Assembly: GCA_028820215.1 (NCBI GenBank)
Contig: JAPPKD010000063.1
Coordinates: 52,651 to 58,900, forward strand
DNA length: 6,250 nt
Source of the DNA: Spirochaetaceae bacterium
GTDB lineage: Bacteria > Spirochaetota > Spirochaetia > SZUA-6 > Bin103
Reading direction: 5' to 3'
Part shown: in pieces, positions 5,310 to 6,250 of the stretch
Position numbering within the stretch: position 1 is the first letter of the stretch
Layout: each line of letters begins with the position of its first letter
Position numbers and translations under genes: made by a program
Notes under the pieces: generated by a model
What the model was told of the DNA's origin: nothing
The model's input: the letters and a program-made list of their open reading frames with translations, nothing else
Databases searched by the model: none

Positions 5310-5630
5310 ATGAAGACAGCGAAGTTCGTGTATTGGCAGGAAGAGGGAGTATGGATCGGCTACCTTCAGGACTATCCCGACCACTGGACTCAGGGTGAGA
5401 CCTTTGCCGACCTCAAGGAGCATCTGCGGGATCTCCATCGCGACCTGAGCGTCGGTGTCGTCTCTGGAATTCGCAAGGTAGAGGACTCGTCGTGTCGTGA
5501 AAGGGCGCGATCTGATTCGCAAGACGAGCCTCCGTGGATGGCGGGGTTCGGCGCACTGTCCGACTTCGCCGATGAGAACCGCCGCGTGCTTGCCGCGATT
5601 GAAGCGGAGTTCGAAACGGAGGATCCATAG
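5310..5630 (+). CDS. hicB: HicB-family antitoxin with frameshifted end and foreign tail
   Basis: Residues 1-58 are a HicB antitoxin, the partner that neutralises the HicA mRNA-cleaving toxin. The family signature runs from MKTAKFVYWQEEGVWIGYL through DYPDHWTQGETFADLKEHL to SGIRKVE. HicB proteins of this short class usually end soon after, in a sequence like KVEELVV. Here that ending is found one frame over, as LVVS followed by TGA at 5498-5500. A single lost A near 5485 therefore pushed translation into another frame. The result is a 106-residue product whose last 48 residues are not HicB; its final part (PPWMAGFGALSDFADENRR onward) looks like the tail of a different protein. In the ancestral frame the stop overlaps the GTG of hicA by 4 bp, the usual coupled toxin-antitoxin arrangement. 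A good Shine-Dalgarno sequence supports ATG 5310. The product may still fold, but its toxin partner is destroyed. Confidence 0.8.
   Translation: MKTAKFVYWQEEGVWIGYLQDYPDHWTQGETFADLKEHLRDLHRDLSVGVVSGIRKVEDSSCRERARSDSQDEPPWMAGFGALSDFADENRRVLAAIEAEFETEDP
5497..5526 (+). pseudogene. hicA: hicA toxin 5' stub
   Basis: GTG at 5497 opens a frame beginning MKGRDLIRK, the characteristic N-terminus of HicA mRNA interferases. Nine codons later the similarity ends. The conserved Gly and His region (the dsRBD-like G-x-x-x-x-R-x-x-G-S/D-H segment) appears in no frame. The start overlaps the ancestral hicB stop as GTGA, so order and spacing fit a normal hicBA operon. The rest of hicA seems to have been lost and replaced by unrelated coding sequence, leaving no toxin. 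The match is short, but its position directly after hicB makes it convincing. Confidence 0.65.
5527..5630 (+). other. C-terminal tail of an unidentified small protein
   Basis: In the frame that hicB now reads, 34 residues (DEPPWMAGFGALSDFADENRR, then an acidic helix ending EFETEDP) run to a TAG. The Pro-Pro-Trp start followed by an amphipathic acidic helix resembles tails of some small antitoxins encoded before PIN-type toxins. That is recollection of style, not a firm match. It begins where hicA similarity stops, so it is probably the 3' end of another gene brought next to hicA by a deletion. No toxin-like frame follows. Confidence 0.35.
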
Positions 5631-5754
5631 ATGGGGTCTTCAGGATTTCGTGTGGCGAGACCGAGGGAGGTGCGACTGCGGCGACCTCGGAGTTGGCCCG
5701 TCCGGAGGCCGTTCAGCCGTGCGGCGCGTGCCGATGGCGGTGGCGGGCTCCGCA

Positions 5755-6250
5755 TTAGAGTCTTAAATTCCCGGGATCGGCACCACCGCCAAGCGCATAG
5801 GGCAGGATGTGGTCTATCTCTATCAGGTGTCGTGAGTTGCAGCGTCGTCCGGTCTGCCGGTCGAGGTAACTGCAGCGACCGCCGTCCCGTTGCCACACCT
5901 GCCGTCGCACCGCTGCCGGAATCGCGCGGCCAGAAGCGCACGGCTTCGGCGTCGAAGTGGCAGCGCCGGCCGGCTTCGTCCCGGCAGCGGCTCGGTGGTC
6001 GGTCGCTTCCTGTCGAGTCTGCGAGGGCGCAGAGGCCGGCGTCGGGTGTGGCTTCCGCTCCGGCGTCGGAGTCGGGTCAGCGGGGATCACCGCGTCCTGC
6101 ACCGTGACGGCGTGACCGGGTTCCGGGGCGGCCTGCTCCTTCGCTGCCGAAGCGGGCTCGGAGTCGCCCTGCGCCGCGCGGTTGCCGGTGCGCGCTCGGC
6201 GCGGCGGCCGGCTCGGGTCGTGGCGGTCGAGCGCCTCCCGCACGATGCGG
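5755..6250 (-). CDS. HNH endonuclease, 5' end off window, premature 3' stop
   Basis: The C-terminal part of an HNH nuclease. Numbering from a possible GTG at 6243, residues 1-105 are a Pro/Ala/Thr-rich low-complexity linker. The HNH domain then runs from AIPAAVRRQVWQRDGGRC through the zinc-ligand Cys124 and Cys135 to LIEIDHILPYALGGGADPGN (Asp144, His145, Asn159). The frame stays open to the window edge, so the true start is probably outside. Translation stops at a TAA (5755-5757) after NLRL, where homologs continue LLCRAHHRHRH. Past the stop the same frame reads CGARHRHRHAPHG to a TGA at 5713-5715, so the original gene extended that far. The final Cys/His motif is lost and even the readthrough lacks the usual CRAHH spelling, so activity is doubtful. 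The last codons (AAT TTA AGA CTC TAA) are AT-rich and unlike the rest. It converges on the hicB region and could be a mobile-element or defence relic. Confidence 0.8.
   Translation of the reverse strand, partial: RIVREALDRHDPSRPPRRARTGNRAAQGDSEPASAAKEQAAPEPGHAVTVQDAVIPADPTPTPERKPHPTPASAPSQTRQEATDHRAAAGTKPAGAATSTPKPCASGRAIPAAVRRQVWQRDGGRCSYLDRQTGRRCNSRHLIEIDHILPYALGGGADPGNLRL

Noticed and set aside
5631..6107. Plus-strand frame following the chimeric tail, considered as a toxin partner
   Set aside because: It shows no PIN, RelE or HicA features, is Arg/Ser-rich, and mostly mirrors the HNH gene on the other strand.
1..6250. CRISPR array, tRNA, rRNA or insertion-sequence ends
   Set aside because: No regularly spaced repeats, no cloverleaf-like segments and no transposase-like frames or terminal inverted repeats were seen on either strand.

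Overview
The window is high-GC bacterial DNA (about 70% G+C by eye) with tightly packed genes. The organism cannot be named from this sequence. Several start codons lie only 7 to 12 nt behind a TANNNT-type -10 box, with no Shine-Dalgarno sequence. This suggests leaderless transcription, which is common in Actinomycetota and Deinococcota and is reported in other high-GC phyla. The gene mix (DinB/YfiT-like proteins, a DUF1932 oxidoreductase, an Asp-box sialidase-like protein, a phosphotriesterase-family hydrolase, HicAB, HNH) would suit a soil, marine or host-associated lineage such as Chloroflexota. That is inference only.

Layout. On the minus strand, reading leftwards from about 1673, are a DinB-like protein (1188-1673) and the membrane half of an ABC exporter (38-1084). 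The exporter frame dissolves into a G-rich low-complexity tract before any ATPase domain appears. A 75 bp divergent promoter region containing a perfect 14 bp palindrome separates this pair from a plus-strand group. That group starts with an NAD(P)-binding/DUF1932 oxidoreductase joined in frame to a second DinB domain (1749-3104). A sialidase-like Asp-box protein (3154-4304) follows, then an overlapping phosphotriesterase-family metal hydrolase (4297-5233). Further right are a HicB antitoxin (5310 onward), a stub of hicA, an unrelated-looking protein tail, and a convergent HNH endonuclease gene that runs off the right edge (5755-6250).

Most genes here are damaged. The sialidase gene needs a 1 nt correction near 3231, the phosphotriesterase gene a net 2 nt correction near 4780, and hicB a 1 nt correction near 5485. 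In each case the expected family sequence resumes in another frame, and in the hydrolase every metal ligand survives across the two frames. hicA is cut after about nine codons. The HNH gene has a TAA just before its final motif, and recognisable coding sequence continues beyond it. The indels may be sequencing errors or recent mutations. The hicA and HNH damage looks like real decay.

Working picture (inference): the plus-strand oxidoreductase, sialidase-fold protein and lactonase/esterase-like hydrolase could form a small catabolic set acting on a sugar or sugar-acid derivative. The right end (TA remnant, chimeric tail, decaying HNH gene) looks like a mobile-DNA or defence scrapyard. I see no clear new system. 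The most useful observations are the frame disruptions, the leaderless promoter pattern, the oxidoreductase-DinB joint and the broken HicAB locus.
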